DNA of 64,000 bases, taken from the NCBI GenBank assembly GCA_013398955.1, contig VWPU01004037.1:1-64000 (forward strand), given 5' to 3'. Shown here in pieces: positions 35,573 through 49,700 of this stretch. Both the position numbers and the translations under genes were made by a program. Numbering within the stretch: position 1 is the stretch's first letter; every line of letters begins with the position of its first letter. Source of the DNA: Callaeas wilsoni. Taxonomy: Eukaryota; Chordata; Aves; Passeriformes; Callaeidae. Under the pieces are notes generated by a model. It saw nothing but the letters and a program-made list of their open reading frames with translations, did not search any database and had not been told where the DNA came from.

Positions 35573-38500
35573 TCAGAGCTTGGTGCAAAATGTCTTTTCT
35601 TCAGGAGCATTCATCTCCACAGCCTGATGATGTTTCCTCTTAAAGTGGAGGGTTTTGAATTCTTCTGTGATTTCAGAGGTTGACTTCCCTTTTGTTTCTG
35701 GGAGGAACAGGTAGACAAGAACCGCTGAAATGATCAGGACAACAATAAAGATGAGGAAGCAAAAAGGACCAAGAAGCATCTGGAGATAAAAAATAGAACA
35801 AGATGAGTGATTTCTTTGGCAACACTTGCCCCTGTAGATTATTGAAACTTGTTGATTTGTTCCTGTGAAATAAGGAATAGGGTCATTTTACAGAAACAAT
35901 AATTATTTATCTTTTCAATCTGTTCTTGGGGCAGCAGGTGGTTTCTGAAGTATTGGAAAGTGTTTTATGTAAATGGCCTCCATATGCCGTAGCAATAAGG
36001 GATTCACAGTTTTGATCATCTACAAGTCATTTCATCCTACTCCCTGTCCAGATCAGCCTAGAAATCCAGATTAAATTGACAGAGTCAAAGAGAAGATTTG
36101 AATCAAATTACATACTACAGCAAAGGGGAAGATCATTCCAGTGAACGTGAGGCCTAGCCAAATGACGATTCCACCAATTACAAAAGCGGAGGCCCTTGTT
36201 GAAAGGGTGAAGATTTCATTCATGACAGATGCAACAGCTCCAGCTGAGGAAAAAAACAACATAAAAAAGTGATAGAAACATTGCTGTAATTGACCATTTC
36301 TTACAGAAAATGCCTCAGTTCTGCTACTGTGGGAATTCTGTTGTGTTTTCAAGACATTCATGGCTGTCATATACAACCCTTACAATATTAAAGGCTGCCA
36401 TTTGAATTTGGAGATTTTAGTAACTACTGGTAATGTTTAGTCTGAGAATTTCCAGAGTAAATACTGGTCTTAGGTGAGTGAGGTTCTGACAGAGAGCTGT
36501 TAGTCTGGGTCTGGTGTTACTGATGTAGGAGGTTAGGGGTGACATTAAGAGAGGACAAGCAAGGACAGAGCAGTGCTAAGAGACAGATTATGCGTGCTGT
36601 CAGGTGTCAGTCTTTCACAGAGTAGGATTCGATAGGTAAGCTGAGAAAACTCTGGTACTTTAGAAAAGCCTACCTCTGCCCTTTGGCAGAGATCAGCCCT
36701 CTGAACCTGTATGCACTGAACAGTGTTCACACTGTGCAAAATGAGTCTTCGTGAGTTGATTAACAAGAATTTATTTGGTTTGAACCTGTAATCCAGTGAG
36801 AGAAAACAGGGTCCTGATTCATCTAGATGTGAATGATTTAATATAATCTTTAAAAAATTGTTTCTTGGGAAATTAATTCATCAAAAATTGAGATTTCCTC
36901 AGTCTCAGTCTCAACTGAGCTGTTGATTTTCAAAGATATACTCACACATTCTAGTTCTACTTCTATACATTCACGGCCTTTGCTTATCCCTGTGGTCCAA
37001 GCTTTCCTGTTGCTTTTATTGTTGTACTCACCTGGTCCTATTCCATAAGCAATGATGAATAAAAAGATGAGAATAACACTGCAGTAACGCAACCAGAGGA
37101 ACTGATCCTAGACAAAGGCGAAGGGAGGGAAGAGAATGAAAATTAATTTTACAGCTGTAACACAACAGATCCAAGCACAGGAGCAGCAATATTTGATGCT
37201 GAGCTGTGTAATAGATGCTCTCTAGACCTGCTTGTCTTTCTTTACTGAACACAGTGGAAGGCCAGAAGCAGCTTGTGGTGTCACGTCTGCAGGGGTGAGC
37301 TCGTGTTTAGCAGACATTCTGACCTGCTGGTTTGGACATGGAAGCTAAGGCTGACTGTCTGCTGTCCTGCACAGAGAATTCTGATGCAGGTCCACTCTCG
37401 GAGAGACATTTGCTTACGCTCAGCAGAAGGCTTGTTTCAAGCAACACCAGTATCAGTGCCATCAGCGAATAACCACCACACAGGAGCACTCGGCGTCCAA
37501 ACCGATCGATTATGGAGCTCTGAGGAAGAGAAAAAAATTGCCTGTCACTAGAAGCATGGCAAAATCCAACTGTGAGCCATCCAACAAATCAAGCATTCTC
37601 CTTGAGTTCTTTTTACTTCAGAGAACACAAATCTCATTTGCACCAAGTTTGTTATTTTATTGAATTCCTTCTACACTCTCTAATACTAAGAATTACCATC
37701 ACTGCCCAGCATTGCAGCTACTTCTGAAACATCATAATCAATGGAAGCATGTTACAACTCCATTTGAATGTATAGATATACACAAATATATGGAAATGAG
37801 TACACATATTTATGTTTGAATGACACTTCACAAGGGATTCTTGTAAGAAATTAAGATGAATGAAGATGGGAAGAAACACATGAAAGTTGGGACAAAATTT
37901 GCAGTGGGTGGTAACAACCGCTTACAGACTTATGCAGGACCACAGAAAAATTCTTTGGTTCATATGGGGAAGATTCATTTACTTCAAGGAAGAATACTTT
38001 ATTTCTTAAAACCCCAGGAAACTCTGACTTACGCAGAATATGATAGAGATGAGTTCAGAGATTGAAACTCCTAGAGATACATATGGGATTATGCTTTCCT
38101 GCAGGTTGGCTGTCTGAAAAATTTCTGAGGTGTAAAAGGTGATCTGGGAAATAAGAAAAGTAAAGCATAGTTAATACATGTGCTATGTGTTTGTCCAGCA
38201 TCATTTAGAACTAGACTTGTCATCACTGCAAAACCAGCAATCCATTACTGGGGCTAAGCAGAGGTAACATAACTGCTCCAGATGTGAGAAATCAAAATGT
38301 TAATGGCAATCAAGGAAAGGGATTTGTAAGGAAAAAAAAAAGGAAAAAAAGTGCTTGAAAGGAACATATTGCCTGTAAGACATGGGGAAAAGGTGTCGTT
38401 TTGGCAAAAAGGAAAAGGAAAGAGACAAGATAAGAGAAAGAAAAGCAAATCTGAGTCTTAGGAGACCATACATTGTCAAGCAAGCAGTTGATTCTGTTGC

Positions 38501-41500
38501 CCTTTCCCAGTTGCTAAACAGAAGCTGCTCAGCTGCAGAGTCCCTGAGGGAACGGGCACCGTTTCCCTGCCTGCAGAGTGCAGTGGAATTCCACTGCTGG
38601 CAGCTGGAATGAAGCACCTCCAGCAGAGCCCACAGGCTGAACCAGGGCTTATGGAGAGAGACCCCTGGACAGGTGATGAAATGAAGGGGAATGACTGCCA
38701 GCTTGGGCTGCACTGGCCTCAGCCACCCTTGTGAGGAAACAGCTGAAAGGATGTTACTTAATGGATAAATGTCCTTTATCAAATGAAACGAAACGGGATG
38801 GCGATAGCTGTCCATCTGCTACTGCAGAAGTCAAAGAAAGTGGTGCTGGGTTGCTGCAAGCCTTAGGATACCTGTAACCCTTTCCTCTACAGATCTGTTT
38901 GTCATAATGATGCCTTAGGATTGCAGCTTTTATATTTTCATATATCTGTAATCCTGCAATTCTTTAGTGTGTAACTCTGAGCTCCATATAGAGTGTTAGC
39001 AACTGCTTTTCCCATTTTGGTCAGACACAACAATTCCTCTCCAGGCCTGAGAATCAAGGACACCTCACTGTCTCAGGCCCTGAGAAATGGAAACAAAAGT
39101 GAGTTGGGGGGAGCAAACTTGGGGTAAATGACTTCATTCCTGAAGCTGTAATGGGACAATTAACCTCTGATATGCAAATAGACAGAACTTCTATCTGTCC
39201 CAAAAACGTGTGGCTGCGTCCATCCTGGGTGCAGTCTCTGTGAGACTCCTGCACTGCCCAAGGTGCACCCTGGGAAGGGCTTTCCATAAATCCCTGCCCT
39301 TTATCCTTAACTCTGCCCAGCCTCTGCTCCAGGGCAGCCTCTCCAGGGCATCAGGAGTGCCAGGGGAGTGAAGGCAACAGTGCCCTTGCAGGAGCTTAGG
39401 CTGAGTTGGATCTCTTGTATTCCCACCTGAGAAGCTCCCCTGAAGGCATGAAGAATACTGGGGATGATACCACAGGTCTCAGGCAGTGTGCTCGGTGTGA
39501 GGAGGAATAATGTAGACCCAGAGGAAAGGGACAAGCTGGCATTGTGGCACTTTGGAGACTTAATAGCAGATCCAAGCGTGGAAACAGGGCATACTCAACT
39601 GCACTCAGGCCACAGAGCTGTAGACTCAGTAGAAGGAGCAGCATGGTACACAGCTGTGGGTACACGGACCGTTCTCTCAGCACCTCTAGGACGTTCATGA
39701 TTTTGGTGCCTTTTGTTAGAGCCTTTTCCTTCATCAAGTCATCAAAGTCTGTGTGATAATTCTGTTCTCCCCAGAGCTGCTTCATGGCTACAGAAGAGAC
39801 AGAATGAAGTATACTCCTCCATCATTTGATCCACTCATAATTCTGTGGTTTTCAAGTTTTAATGACACTAAACATTTGCAGTTGAGTCCATGCTTTGATT
39901 CATCAGTTACTGAGCAAAGGACTGGAAGGAACACCACTTACTGGAAGGTGGTGAAACTCCCCTGGAAAATGCTCTCGCACTTAGGGATAGATCTTAAATG
40001 TTTCTGATGACTCTGCTTGGTCTGGAGGGCTTTAATCATGTAATTATCAAGAAATCTGTAGCTGGCTAATAGAAAAGCCAATTCCTGCTGTTAGCTTCAC
40101 TTTCCCAAAGTTATGATTTAACAAACTAAGTATCTAAAATTTTATTTTACCTTTCAAGCAACCAGCTTTGTCTTCTTTTTGCAGCAAGAGGTAGGGCGGG
40201 GACTCAGGAAAGAATGGCAAAAAGACCAGTTGAATCAAGGCCACCAACCCAGAGAAGGACAATAGCACGTTCCACATGTCTTCAGTTCCTAAAAGATCTC
40301 TATGAAAGCATGTTAGAATAGATTTATGATCCAGTAAAATTACAGTTTATAACTAATTTGGTATTTTCTAAATTCTAGGCTAGCTAAAGAGACACAAAAT
40401 ACATACAGTCCTTGAAAAGTTAAATTGAAATAGATGATGTTTAGGTTAGCGACAGGAAAATAGACTAATACTTTATTTCTCCTGCAAGACAGACATTTTT
40501 CTTAGACTTCAATTTCTGAAGGTCAGAATATTCCCACAGCCCTCTGAACCAATACTGCAACTCTGCATGAGGTTATCAAGTAATTAGCAAAACTTTTAGA
40601 TCTCTCAAATTTACTAAGAGTATTTACATACAATCTTTTCTTATTTACTTCAGCAGAGAGACTGCACCTCCAGAGATGGAGTCATCCTTTCCCAAGAGAA
40701 AGGCCTTTCTGTCTCCAGGGAATGATGAGGAAACCTCAGTGACTTGTATGGGTCTCCTTTTTGGCTGCTGTAGTTAAGCAAAATGAAACCCCACCCTCGG
40801 TGTATGTCTGGAAGACATTTCTAGGACTGGAAGAACATAACTTCCCTGCTGTACAGAAGAAAAATAAATATAAAACAGGCTGAGAAGGAGTAACACAAGC
40901 ACCTTAATCCAAGAATTCTTGCTACAGTTTTTCCTAGTGCAAGAAACACTGTGGTGGTCACATTTATAAATCCACGCAACTTCTTAGGTGAGATCTCTCC
41001 AGCATACTGGACATGGGCATTCATGTGTATTCCTAAAGGGAGAAGACAGGACAGTGCTAAAGCTGTACAAAGAAAGAGAGAGGGTCCCTTCTCAGTTCCC
41101 TTTCATCTCTCCTCTCCTCTCCTCTCCTCTCCTCTCCTCTCCTCTCCTCTCCTCTCCTCTCCTCTCCTCTCCTCTCCTCTCCTCTCCTCTCCCTTCTGAA
41201 CTCTTTCCCATATATCCTCTGCAATAATAGGCTGAAAATGTACCTTTTTCATTAAGTGAGATGTTTAGCTAACCCATCAGATCTCTCTGCAAGACCTCCT
41301 GAAGGCAAAGGACAGCTCATCTTACCTCACCCCAATCCATTCCTTGTTCCCCTGAGTTACAGTGCATTCCTGGGTACTCCCAGCAGGAAGATTTCTGTAT
41401 CCACCCCAAAGAAGTCACTTTAACATGGAGTAGTGGGGAGTCCTACCGGCACCGATGCCCTCGAGGAAGCGCCCGGCCAGGATCATCTCAAAAGACTTGG

Positions 41501-43869
41501 CTCTCTTGCTGAAGCCAGTGTGCAGCGTGGCTATTATTAGGACCACATCGTTGAACAACAGACATTTCTTCCTGCAACGGCAAACAACACGTGGGTATGA
41601 TCCATGTTTCACTTCTTCTTCTTTGACTAACGCCTGACTCTTCTCTACTGGATTTACAGACTGAGGCCACGGCCGTGTTCAAAGCCATTGCTTATAGGAC
41701 AACAAATCTGGTCATGAAAAGGCATGATGTCTTTGCAGAGGAGTGGAAAAGGAGAAGCTAGATTCCTCTTACTTGCTGTGTGAGCAAACCATGAGGCTGA
41801 AGGAAACTCCTGCAGGGTAAAATGTCAGCAAAAATACAGGAATTGTACGTCAAAAAAAATCTGTGACAAGGGCATCAGAAATATCTGCATGTTCTTGTCT
41901 CTCCAGTGCACCCAGGTGTAGTTTTACGTGCTGGGTAACTTCAGCGGCAGCAGGGGGCAGTGAAATTCTGGTATCCCTTCCATCTATGAATAATATTTAA
42001 TAGCTCCCTCTGTTGCAGCCGTGGGTAGCGAGATGCCAGGAAATATACTTACTTTCCAAATTTTGCAGTCAGGTACCCACTACACAGACACCCCATCATC
42101 CCACCTATGCAGTAGGCAGACACGATGAAGGACCACAGCAGCATCAGGGTCTCCTGAGGCAGCGCAGAACCGTACCGCTCCAGCCACGTCTCGTTGATAA
42201 ACTTCCGAATGTACTGGGACACAAAAAGAGATTTCCGTTCCGCCAAGGCACTAGTCGTAATGTTCTTCATAGTGTTTACAATTTAAAAAAATTAGATTAA
42301 TAGTCATGGGTAAAAGCATGACTATAGGACACTTGTTTGCAAATAAGGACTGATATTTCCTCTCATAATAGTGTACAAGTGTCTTTCAAAAATTAATTAT
42401 ACTCTTTAGTGTGTTGAATCCTAGCTCTCCTACACCAAAAAAATAGGGCTTTTTATTCATTATAGTAAAGTGCAAATGTTCTTGTGGCCAGTAATGCATA
42501 TAAAGAGAAAAGGGCTGAGCTGAAGGCTGACTCCATCAGCTAGTTTTTAATTATTTTTCCCCATGGCATAAACTTTAAGGCGGTATCTCAGTATGTTGTT
42601 TCCACAAAATTCTGTGGGAAGTTGTCTTTGGAGCACAGCTCCTAGCAACCATGCAAACTTTGACAGTGACAGTATGGCATTGGAAACAGCGGGGAATAAA
42701 CTGACCCAGCAGCACCTAAGAGCTTTTGTGAAGCATCTGCAAAGTGTAAGGCCTAGGACCAGGAGGAACAGTTAGAGACAGGATTTTCTTTTCTCCAGCT
42801 TTGCCTACCGGAGAAGTGTAATTGATCACGGACATTTGGAAACCAGAGAGGTGGGTTCCACCAATTCCCAGCACCAAAATCATGAGCAACAGCCTCCGGT
42901 ATTGAACCTGCCGGAGAGAATGAAACACATCCTAAGCTCCTGATACCGGCACGCCTTCCAGACCATGAAATGTACAGGACCTTGTATCTTCACATTTCTA
43001 TGACTAAGAAACCTTTGAAATGCAAAAACCCATCTTGAATTTTACAATAATCAAGCAAAATTCGTTTGTTAAATTGTTAAAATACAAATCTGCACCTTCT
43101 GCTATGTTCCTCTCCCGGTAATTAGCAATCTGAAGGATACATTCTCTAATTCTGTTAGTTCTGCTAACCACAGAAAACAAAAATCATAAAAACCTTGTTG
43201 TGATCATTTGTGTTTACCTTTGTACTAGAAAGAAGCTACAGCTTTCTTGAATCCCTTTTTGCTTTCACCTTTTCCTCCTCAGGGACAGTGTTCACCACTT
43301 TCCAGAGATGACTCAAGTCCGTCCTCTCAAAACTTACTTTTTTTTACATTTCACTTTTATCAACCCCATATGAAATGCCATTTTTAGAGGCCCTATCTGA
43401 ATGACTCCTATTGGAAATGCTGTGTTTCTATGATGTACACTGGATTTCAGAGCATTTCTCACAAGCATATATATTTTCAGACATTTAGTCAGGTCACACT
43501 TTAAAACGATGAGTATCCTCGATTGTCCTCGAGAGTGCAGAGCAGTAGAGTGGGAGAGGTTTTTGTGCTTTGTGTTTTTCACTGATACTATGTTCTCTAT
43601 CTTCCCCTAAATTCCCTTCTTTCCTGGTTTCCCAGGTCCTCTTTTAAACCTCTCACCGTTTTGCATTTCTAACGTATTTTCTGCAGGTGCCATTTAGTCA
43701 ATCTTATTGCTGAACCAGTGTTGTCCCAAGCACATGCTCTGCTGCTCATTTTTACTACAAGAAAGAACGATTCCCTTTGCTGCAATCCTAAAGACCATGC
43801 TGCTGTTAGTGACCAGGGCTAGAACACAAGAAGCTGGATACTCACCAGGTCTGAGAGGAAACCAGCCAT
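35573..43869 (-). CDS. SLC2A11-like facilitative sugar transporter, gene C (12 exons, 499 aa)
   Basis: Third intact tandem paralogue. Coding exons in gene order: 43846-43869, 42809-42907, 42053-42213, 41447-41571, 40903-41032, 40151-40299, 39600-39787, 38033-38143, 37418-37519, 37032-37107, 36116-36243, 35573-35779. Lengths match genes A and B exactly and all frames are open. Exon 1 encodes MAGFLSDL. Landmarks: NET glycosylation site, [26 protein letters not shown] in place of PESPRY, QLCGLSA in TM7, GRR between TM8 and TM9, FLPETKGKS, tail ending TFCTKL. Odd points: before TM7 the usual R-W (RSLRWQLY in A) reads RSVYPQLC, and the TM9 end reads SLLLS instead of TLSLQ. These changes may alter gating or substrate choice, which is inference. 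Intron 4 contains a pure CCTCT repeat. Confidence 0.92.
41111..41190. repeat. (CCTCT)16 pentanucleotide repeat in intron 4 of gene C
   Basis: Sixteen uninterrupted CCTCT units on the plus strand, with a few partial units before them. The repeat begins 79 bases from the exon 5 acceptor (exon ends 41032), on its upstream (intron 4) side. On the transcript strand it is purine-rich (AGAGG). Confidence 0.95.
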
Positions 43870-46701
43870 TTCCCCTTGAAACCCTGCCCGCTCTGAGAGC
43901 CCTTGTCAAGTCTGCCAGATGAGAGAGATGGGTTCCACACTGAGATTGTAAGGGCTTGGGATCGCAGCACAGAAGTTAAATTCTAACCATGTGGCTTTTA
44001 GCAAATTGTGTCCTCCCCTGACACTGGCCAGAGCCTCTTCTTTCTGGTTTAATTATTCTAAAACCCAGATATGACAAGCTGATTACAACATTGGTAAATG
44101 TTTATCCTTCTTGAATTGGGAGCAATCCCCCTTACTGGCGCTGCGAAAACACCTGTGTGTTCCTGCTGTGTGAGGGCTCGGACACTGCTGCCCTCTTCCC
44201 CTCAGTGGAGCAGAGTGCCTCTTCACCTCTGACAAGCAGCTTAGGCAGGGGATGTTTTCCTTCCCTCCAGTCTACAACAGGCCTTTAGAATTGCAGCTGA
44301 GCCATAATGCCTCTTCTTGCCTGCTGGAAGATTTACAATTGCTTGAACAATTTTCCAGATGCAGGAAATGAAGTATTGGAATATTGGCATTTTGTGTCCT
44401 TGCTAACACCCAGTTCTTTATAGAGGGCCAGAGTTTTTCCAGAAGCCTCACTCTTGCCTCTCTGTAACAGTGGAATTCCCCACTGTGTGCCAGAGCAAGA
44501 TACCACATTTCAGTGGGCAAGGAGCTGATGAGCCTGAGGGAACTAGAGGGGAAAGGAAGATTTTTCTTTGAGCTGAGGATGGAAGGAAGGACACACATGG
44601 CAGCTCAGGGCCTTTCTGGAGAGGTCTCTAAACACTGTGTGGCCAGTTTTTAACATCTGGTTGATCAAACAGTCCCTGCAGAGGTCTGTTCCTCTTCCTC
44701 CTGTCCCTCCTAGAATGCTCGTACTGCTGTCTCGTTTTCATCTGGCCTCGCACTGTGGTTCAGTGCTGTACGATGGAAAAAGCAAGCCTTAAATGCCTAG
44801 AGTAGTTTTTATTTATTTTGCTAAGGAAGAGGACAAGATGCATCCCTCCACCTAGGATTTGAACACTACAAGAAACTACAAGAAATGTGCTTTTTCCAGA
44901 CCCGGAATGGAGCTCACCCAGTACCCTGGACTTGGAGGGATTTTGTTTTCAAAGACGCCCTGTGTTGCACTTGTGTGATCCTGGATCCTACGCTGCAGAT
45001 TCACAAGTGCTTCTTCAACCTTTATTCCCAGTCCATGATTGTTTATGGCAGTGTTAATGATTTACCACACTTTCCCTCTTGTGGACAGCCTTTAGTAAGA
45101 GGGAAGAGGTAAGGCAGGTTGAACACAATCATACTGTAGAAAGACTTATGAGAAAATGAGTTTGTAATGTCTTGTAAGACAGTAAAAACTTCCTCATTGG
45201 GAATCAGTAAGTTTGAGAAAGACCAAACCAAATAAAGACCTTTAAAATAATCAATTACCTAATATTTTCTTTTCAAAACACTTCAAATGCATCTCTTTTT
45301 GTCCCTAAATTTTTGACCAGAAGAAGGAATTGTATGTTGGTTCTTAATGTGGCTTGTGCAGTCAATGATCTCAAGCCTTGAAGCAATAAACTTGATATCA
45401 AGTTTTTTTGGTAGTATGATGAATGTCATAGGAGGGATGGCTGTGTTGGGCAAGTCCCCTGCTCCTGGCATCAGCTTTTGGCACTGCCACAATACTGATG
45501 GAGGACAATGTGAAGATAAAATAGCAGGAGCCTTAGGGCTGTGAAAGAAACTGCTGCTCAGTATTCAGATCCTTTTGCAAAATTTATTGTGCAGCATCTG
45601 CATCAGTTGGTAGTAACGATCTCATCTCCAGAACAAGACACACACAGTATTCCTTGACCCCAACAACACCACCCCAGAAGATGGGGTCTCCTCTGTCCCT
45701 GACTCTTCATTCAATGAAAACCAATCCAGGACAATCTGAAGGATGTGTTTTCCTAGTCACTGCTTTTTATTTCCTTATCAAAAAACTGTAAAGCATGAAG
45801 AAGACCAAAAAAGTGTCATGTCATATAGCAGCGAACACAAATGTGAAGCCATTTTCACCAGGCTTTATAATGAAAATGTGAAGTATTCAGAGACCTGGAA
45901 AGAGAAGCAAACACTCACACATATGGGTTAGATTCTCCAAGAGAGATGTCCCTCTTTTCTGTCTCGTCAGTACCAGCTGCTCTCAGGAGCTCAATCCCAT
46001 TGAAACCCAGTGTTCTCCAGGCTGAGGACACACTACACAGTCATTGCTAATGAAGAAGGAGAATCTGCCCACTGGATTTGCCCACTCATGATTTCCTGCT
46101 GCTCTGCTCTCTTTGCTCATGGCTTTCTTTCAGTGCTGACATATCTCTGTTTTTCCCAATAGAAGAATCTCCAAGACTGTAAACATGGGGGGAACATTGC
46201 ATATTGATTCTGCCTGCTGGTAGGCAAGGCACTCTTCTCTCACCGGATTAAAGAGCTAAACACTTCTTTTCCTGTGAACTGAAGTTTCTTCTCTGGGAAA
46301 GCTCATCAGCACTGACTTGCTAATAGGAGCAGATAATTTCAGTGGCAAAGCTCTGTCTTCTTCGCAAGTTTGCTGCACCTCTGGACCTTCCAGAATCACT
46401 TCTCCCAACTGTGGAGTCTTGGTTTTGCCAAGCAGATAGCAGATCCTGTGCTTTCTGTTTACAACTGCAAGCTTGAAGGGACTGGCAAAGATCTTATTTT
46501 CTCTATAACCTGTGTGTAATTTTTTTTTCTGCAGAGGAGCTAATTCAGCTCACATTTAAGGAGCTGGAGAGAACCACCAAATTCATCCTGCACCCGGTAC
46601 CGAAGGTGATTTTTTGTGGATCTGTGGATTCTCTCTTGCTTAGTGAGGCTTCTGGGCACTACAGTAATAAAAGAGCAGAATATGAAGCGGAGGGTTTGTT
46701 C
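43870..46701. other. Intergenic stretch between genes C and D
   Basis: About 2.8 kb with no transporter exon. One weak exon-like segment on the plus strand (46535-46605) is listed separately. The rest shows nothing I can name. Confidence 0.5.
46535..46605 (+). other. Exon-like segment of unknown identity
   Basis: A 71-bp plus-strand segment preceded by a long T tract and CTGCAG and followed by AAG|GTGATT. One frame is open throughout and reads EELIQLTFKELERTTKFI and beyond. I do not recognise the protein, and no partner exon was found nearby. It lies just beyond the stop codon of gene D on the opposite strand. It may be chance. Confidence 0.15.
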
Positions 46702-49700
46702 TTAAAGCCTAGTAACAGTCATCACTGAGCAGCTGCTCTGCTGTAGGGCTGCCTGTCCCTTCTTTCCACGGTAGTTCAGGCGGTTGAACTCCTCCATGAC
46801 CTGCAGTATGGTCTTTCCTTTGGTCTCTGGCAGCACCAGGAATACAAAAATGGCCATGGACAGACAGTATGTCAGGAAAATGATGAAACAGAGACTACCA
46901 AGACTGTCCTACAGGAAAACAAAGAGACAAAATGTGTTCATAAAAGTTTATCTTGATTTCTTTCTCTTATGATATAGAGTTTCTGGGTTTGTATTTACTA
47001 AAACAACTTGGTCAGGGACTCAGCTGATAGAAATCCTGCTTCAAATGACATCTGACAGTGTCGGTGCCTCTGTCACTGCGTCTGTGTTGCCAATGTCACT
47101 CTAACTTGTGTAGAGCTAGAAGCATTTTGTGGGTTTGCTACACTTCCAGTAAATACCTGATTAAAAAGGAAGAGGCCATCAGAACTGCAATTAATTTGGG
47201 CTCTGTGCATTGCATGAAGTGTTGATAAGAGAATCATGCTCTGGGTTCGAGAGGGGTCTAACTTCCTCTGAACCGAAACAAACACCCTACTTTGCTTACC
47301 ACAATGAAAGGGAAGAAAAGTCCAAGGATGAAGAGCTGGATCCAGTTTGTAACACCATTAAAAACATAAGCAGCTGGTCTGTATGACTGAATAAATATTT
47401 CCGTGAGCAAGGGGCATAGTACTCCAGCTGAAAAAAAAAATTGAAGAAAAAAGGAAGCTTAGAAATTTTGCAAGATGCTTCTGTACTTCATACTTCATTT
47501 TGCTGCATAAATTCATGGCTTTAAGTGGCCTGGAAGTGTCTGAGGTGGTGCTTGGCTCTCCAGAAAAAAACGAATGTAGGGATGCAATAGGAAATGAATT
47601 TTACCTCCTACCATAGAATGGAGGGAAATATCTACGCCTGCACTGAATCAGAAGTAGGGATTCATGCCTACTGTGGAACAGCTGTGCCTGGGATCTTTCC
47701 TAAAGGCTGCAGCGAGGAAGGAATGAGTGAATAAATGAAACTATTCCAGTAGAAAATACCAACCTGGCCCAATGCCAAAGCTCATGACGAAAATAAAGAG
47801 AAGTGCAACAGAGCAGTACGGTACCCAGAAAAAGGAGTCCTGTGGTAGGAAACGAGAAGCAAATAAAATCAGAAAATAAAATTTTATTTATCTAGCGCCA
47901 TTAAAAATGTTCATCACTACTAAGTATGTCAATGTTTAACATAGATCTATTTCCTGTACTTTCAGAAATTTCAAGAGATAGCCTTGGCAGTGACCTCGGT
48001 TGTGTAAAACTACTGTCTTTAATCGGTATGTACATGGCTGGGAACAGAGCTCTATTAATATGATGGTTAGCCCCAAAAATACTTCTACTCACTAAAAAGT
48101 GATTTCTGGGGAGGGAAATAGTCATGATATCTGTCATAGAATAAAACATGGCCGCAGTTCTAATGCGTCAGTGGGGTCTTACCTGCAGTGAGAGCGTGAC
48201 TGTGAGGAGCGCTAGAGCCAAGGCCATCACAGTGTAGCTTCTCCAGAGCAGCGTCTTCCTCCCTGCGCGCTCAATGAGGAAGCCCTGCAAGCAGGAGGAG
48301 ATGCTGCTGGCTCTGCAGGACGGACTGAGGGCACTCACTGGTGAGCTGCTCCAGTCGCTGCCTTCACTGGCCAGGCAGGGCATCACTGGGGGATTGGGAC
48401 TGGGATGTGGCACCTTCTCTGGGAGGGTGAGGAAATGCATCTGGGGGTCCTGAGCAGGACCAGGGGCTGCAGGGAGGAGCGGGAGGTGGGGACGTGCAGG
48501 GCTGCAGAGAACGTTTTCTGGGCAGAGGAGGTCAGAGGTGGCACTCTGTTGTGGTGAATGAACCAATCACAAGAACAACCAGGGGGCCACAGAGCCCAGA
48601 AAAAGAGGTTTGGTGGGCTGGTTCCAAAGAGTAAAACCCCCTTCGGTGAGGATGGCTTCTGCCATTGAATTCCTGGGATCTGAGGGGGGCTCGGTCTGCC
48701 TGACTGACAGTGGACAGGCACACCTTGTATCTCCTAAGCAAAGGTAACCAGACCTGTCCCGCCTTTCCCCTCTTCCTATAGGTCCCTGCTATGTCATCCC
48801 CACCCCCTTCCCTGATTCCCTTTAAAGCCCACTCGGGCTGCTATCTGGTCCCCTTCGAGGGAGCTCCTACAATAAACCCTTGGAACACCGGCCGAAGGAG
48901 CCTCCTCTGCTCATTTGTTTCTGGTCACACCTGGGCTATCTAAGAGCCCTCCGCCGCACGGGCGGGGAGGCTGGCTAGCGAGGCACCGAGGGGCCCCGGG
49001 GTGTTCTCCCTTTGTGCTGGGCTGGGAGCTGGCTAGCGAGGCCCCGAGGTGCCCCGGGGTGTTCTCCCTTTGTGCTGGGCTGGGAGCTGGCTAGCGAGGC
49101 CCCGAGGTGCCCCGGGGTGTTCTCCCTTTGTGCTGGGCTGGGAGCTGGCTAGCGAGGCACCGAGGGGCCACGGGGTGCTCTCCCTTTGTGTCGGGCGCTC
49201 CTGGACAAGCTGCTGCCATCTCAGCCCGGCCAGCGTGCCGGCGTACTGATATAGCACTCTGCAGGCAAAGGAGAGCAGAGCTGTTAATTGCTGGGATTCC
49301 TACAGCCCTGAGTCCTACTGGCAAATGATCTGCCCTTCCTCCAGGCGGGAACTGGGGCTCCCAAGTCTGGCCCAGAATGAGTTGTGATTTTGACAGAAAG
49401 ACTCTCCACTCTTTCCAGAAACTCAATAGGAATGCCCATGCTTGCAGGGTGTGGGGAGAGGACTTTATCTGATCGGTTCCATTGTTGATTTGTTGCAAAA
49501 ATTTGATCCCTGAAGCTCCATTTACAGTATTTCTAAAGACCAAAATGAACAGCGTGTTACAGCAGAACAAAATTCAGCTGAAAAGCCACTTACACACAGA
49601 ACTGTGGAGAGGATCTCGGTGGTCCCAACCCCCAGGGAGACATAATGGGTTTGATCAGGGGGGATTCCAGCCTTTATAAAGATACTGTATGCATAAGAGT

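Noticed and set aside
40951..41227. Plus-strand frames with SSPLL repeats
   Set aside because: Translation of the CCTCT microsatellite next to antisense of gene C exon 5.
49033..49570. Open frames through the 58-bp minisatellite
   Set aside because: A repeat unit without stop codons gives long frames in several phases; no protein similarity.
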